The position numbers and the translations under genes were made by a program. Under the pieces are notes generated by a model, which did no database searches, was not told the origin of the DNA, and saw only the letters and a program-made list of their open reading frames with translations. From Axinella damicornis (taxonomy: Eukaryota; Porifera; Demospongiae; Axinellida; Axinellidae): DNA of 64,000 nt. The stretch spans positions 5,232,337-5,296,336 of the forward strand of contig OZ007513.1 of assembly GCA_963931865.1 (NCBI GenBank). Reading direction: 5' to 3'. The first letter of the stretch is position 1, and each line of letters begins with the position of its first letter. Of this stretch, positions 63,806 through 64,000 are shown piece after piece.

Positions 63806-64000
63806 ATCCGTGACCTGCTCTCCCGTACCACTGAGGCCTATGTGTCCCTCTATGACCCCGCCAACACCACGTCGCTGCCAGTGTTCAAGCTGCAGCTGTG
63901 TGTAGAGGAGACCAATAGTTAGTTCTACCCCTCCCTCTCAGACCTCAAGGCCGCTGTTCTCAGCGTCGTGGATGTTGTGGGTGGGGCCATGAAAAAGTAC
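63806..64000 (+). CDS. axonemal dynein heavy chain, tail exon (runs off the window)
   Basis: The exon reads IRDLLSRTTEAYVSLYDPAN, SLPVFKLQLCVEETNS, a TAG stop, FYPSLSDLKAAVLSVVDVVG GAMKKY. This is the dynein-tail segment that precedes AWLVRANPCP. The stop stands where Gln is expected (CAG to TAG), a single change. The exon is missing from copy A. Confidence 0.75.

Overview
The window is animal nuclear DNA, assembled from shotgun contigs (one run of exactly 200 N at 38801-39000). Short exons with GT/AG boundaries, an axonemal dynein heavy chain, the spliceosome protein SF3B1 and a very high density of LINE, Ty3/gypsy, hAT, piggyBac-like, tyrosine-recombinase and foldback elements point to an early-branching marine invertebrate. 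A sponge is my best guess, but the sequence does not prove it. There are no bacterial operons, and no gene is complete in the window.

Layout. 0-4.4 kb: two plus-strand coiled-coil exons and a minus-strand gene of unknown function whose acceptors follow huge pyrimidine arrays. 4.4-12 kb: two large copies of a composite of a LINE (PHD finger plus endonuclease) and tandemly repeated Ty3/gypsy integrase C-termini, with a stray dynein fragment between them. 12-17.3 kb: an apparently intron-bearing gypsy integrase, an Ulp1-like protease fragment and a LINE split by a tyrosine recombinase. 17.7-20.3 kb: SF3B1 exons on the minus strand, with a 25-unit hairpin minisatellite in one intron. 21-26 kb: a SWIM zinc-finger ORF and a tyrosine-recombinase element between long direct repeats. 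26-31.7 kb: mostly anonymous sequence, a LINE 3' end with poly(A), and an SF3B1 exon on the plus strand.

About 32.05-44.1 kb is repeated at about 52.14-63.7 kb in the same orientation. Each copy holds a hAT transposase pseudogene, a long compound-inverted-repeat element with a conserved ORF of about 270 codons, a tRNA-derived SINE and the 5' exons of a dynein heavy chain. Between the copies (44.1-52.1 kb) lie downstream dynein exons up to the start of the motor domain and another SF3B1 exon. The copies differ by clean element insertions, which fix element ends and target-site duplications. They could be a true segmental duplication or two haplotypes placed in series.

Main results. (1) A Mutator-like family with TAGCCTCG...CGAGGCTA ends and 9-11 bp target duplications is identified from four insertions; one carries a broken RecQ-helicase-like segment, and another has become a 25-copy minisatellite whose period equals element plus target duplication. 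(2) Long C/T arrays repeatedly end exactly at 3' splice sites. (3) SF3B1 exons are scattered over both strands. (4) A TA-flanked element has compound hairpin termini, a palindromic TGACGTCA and an unrecognised ORF.
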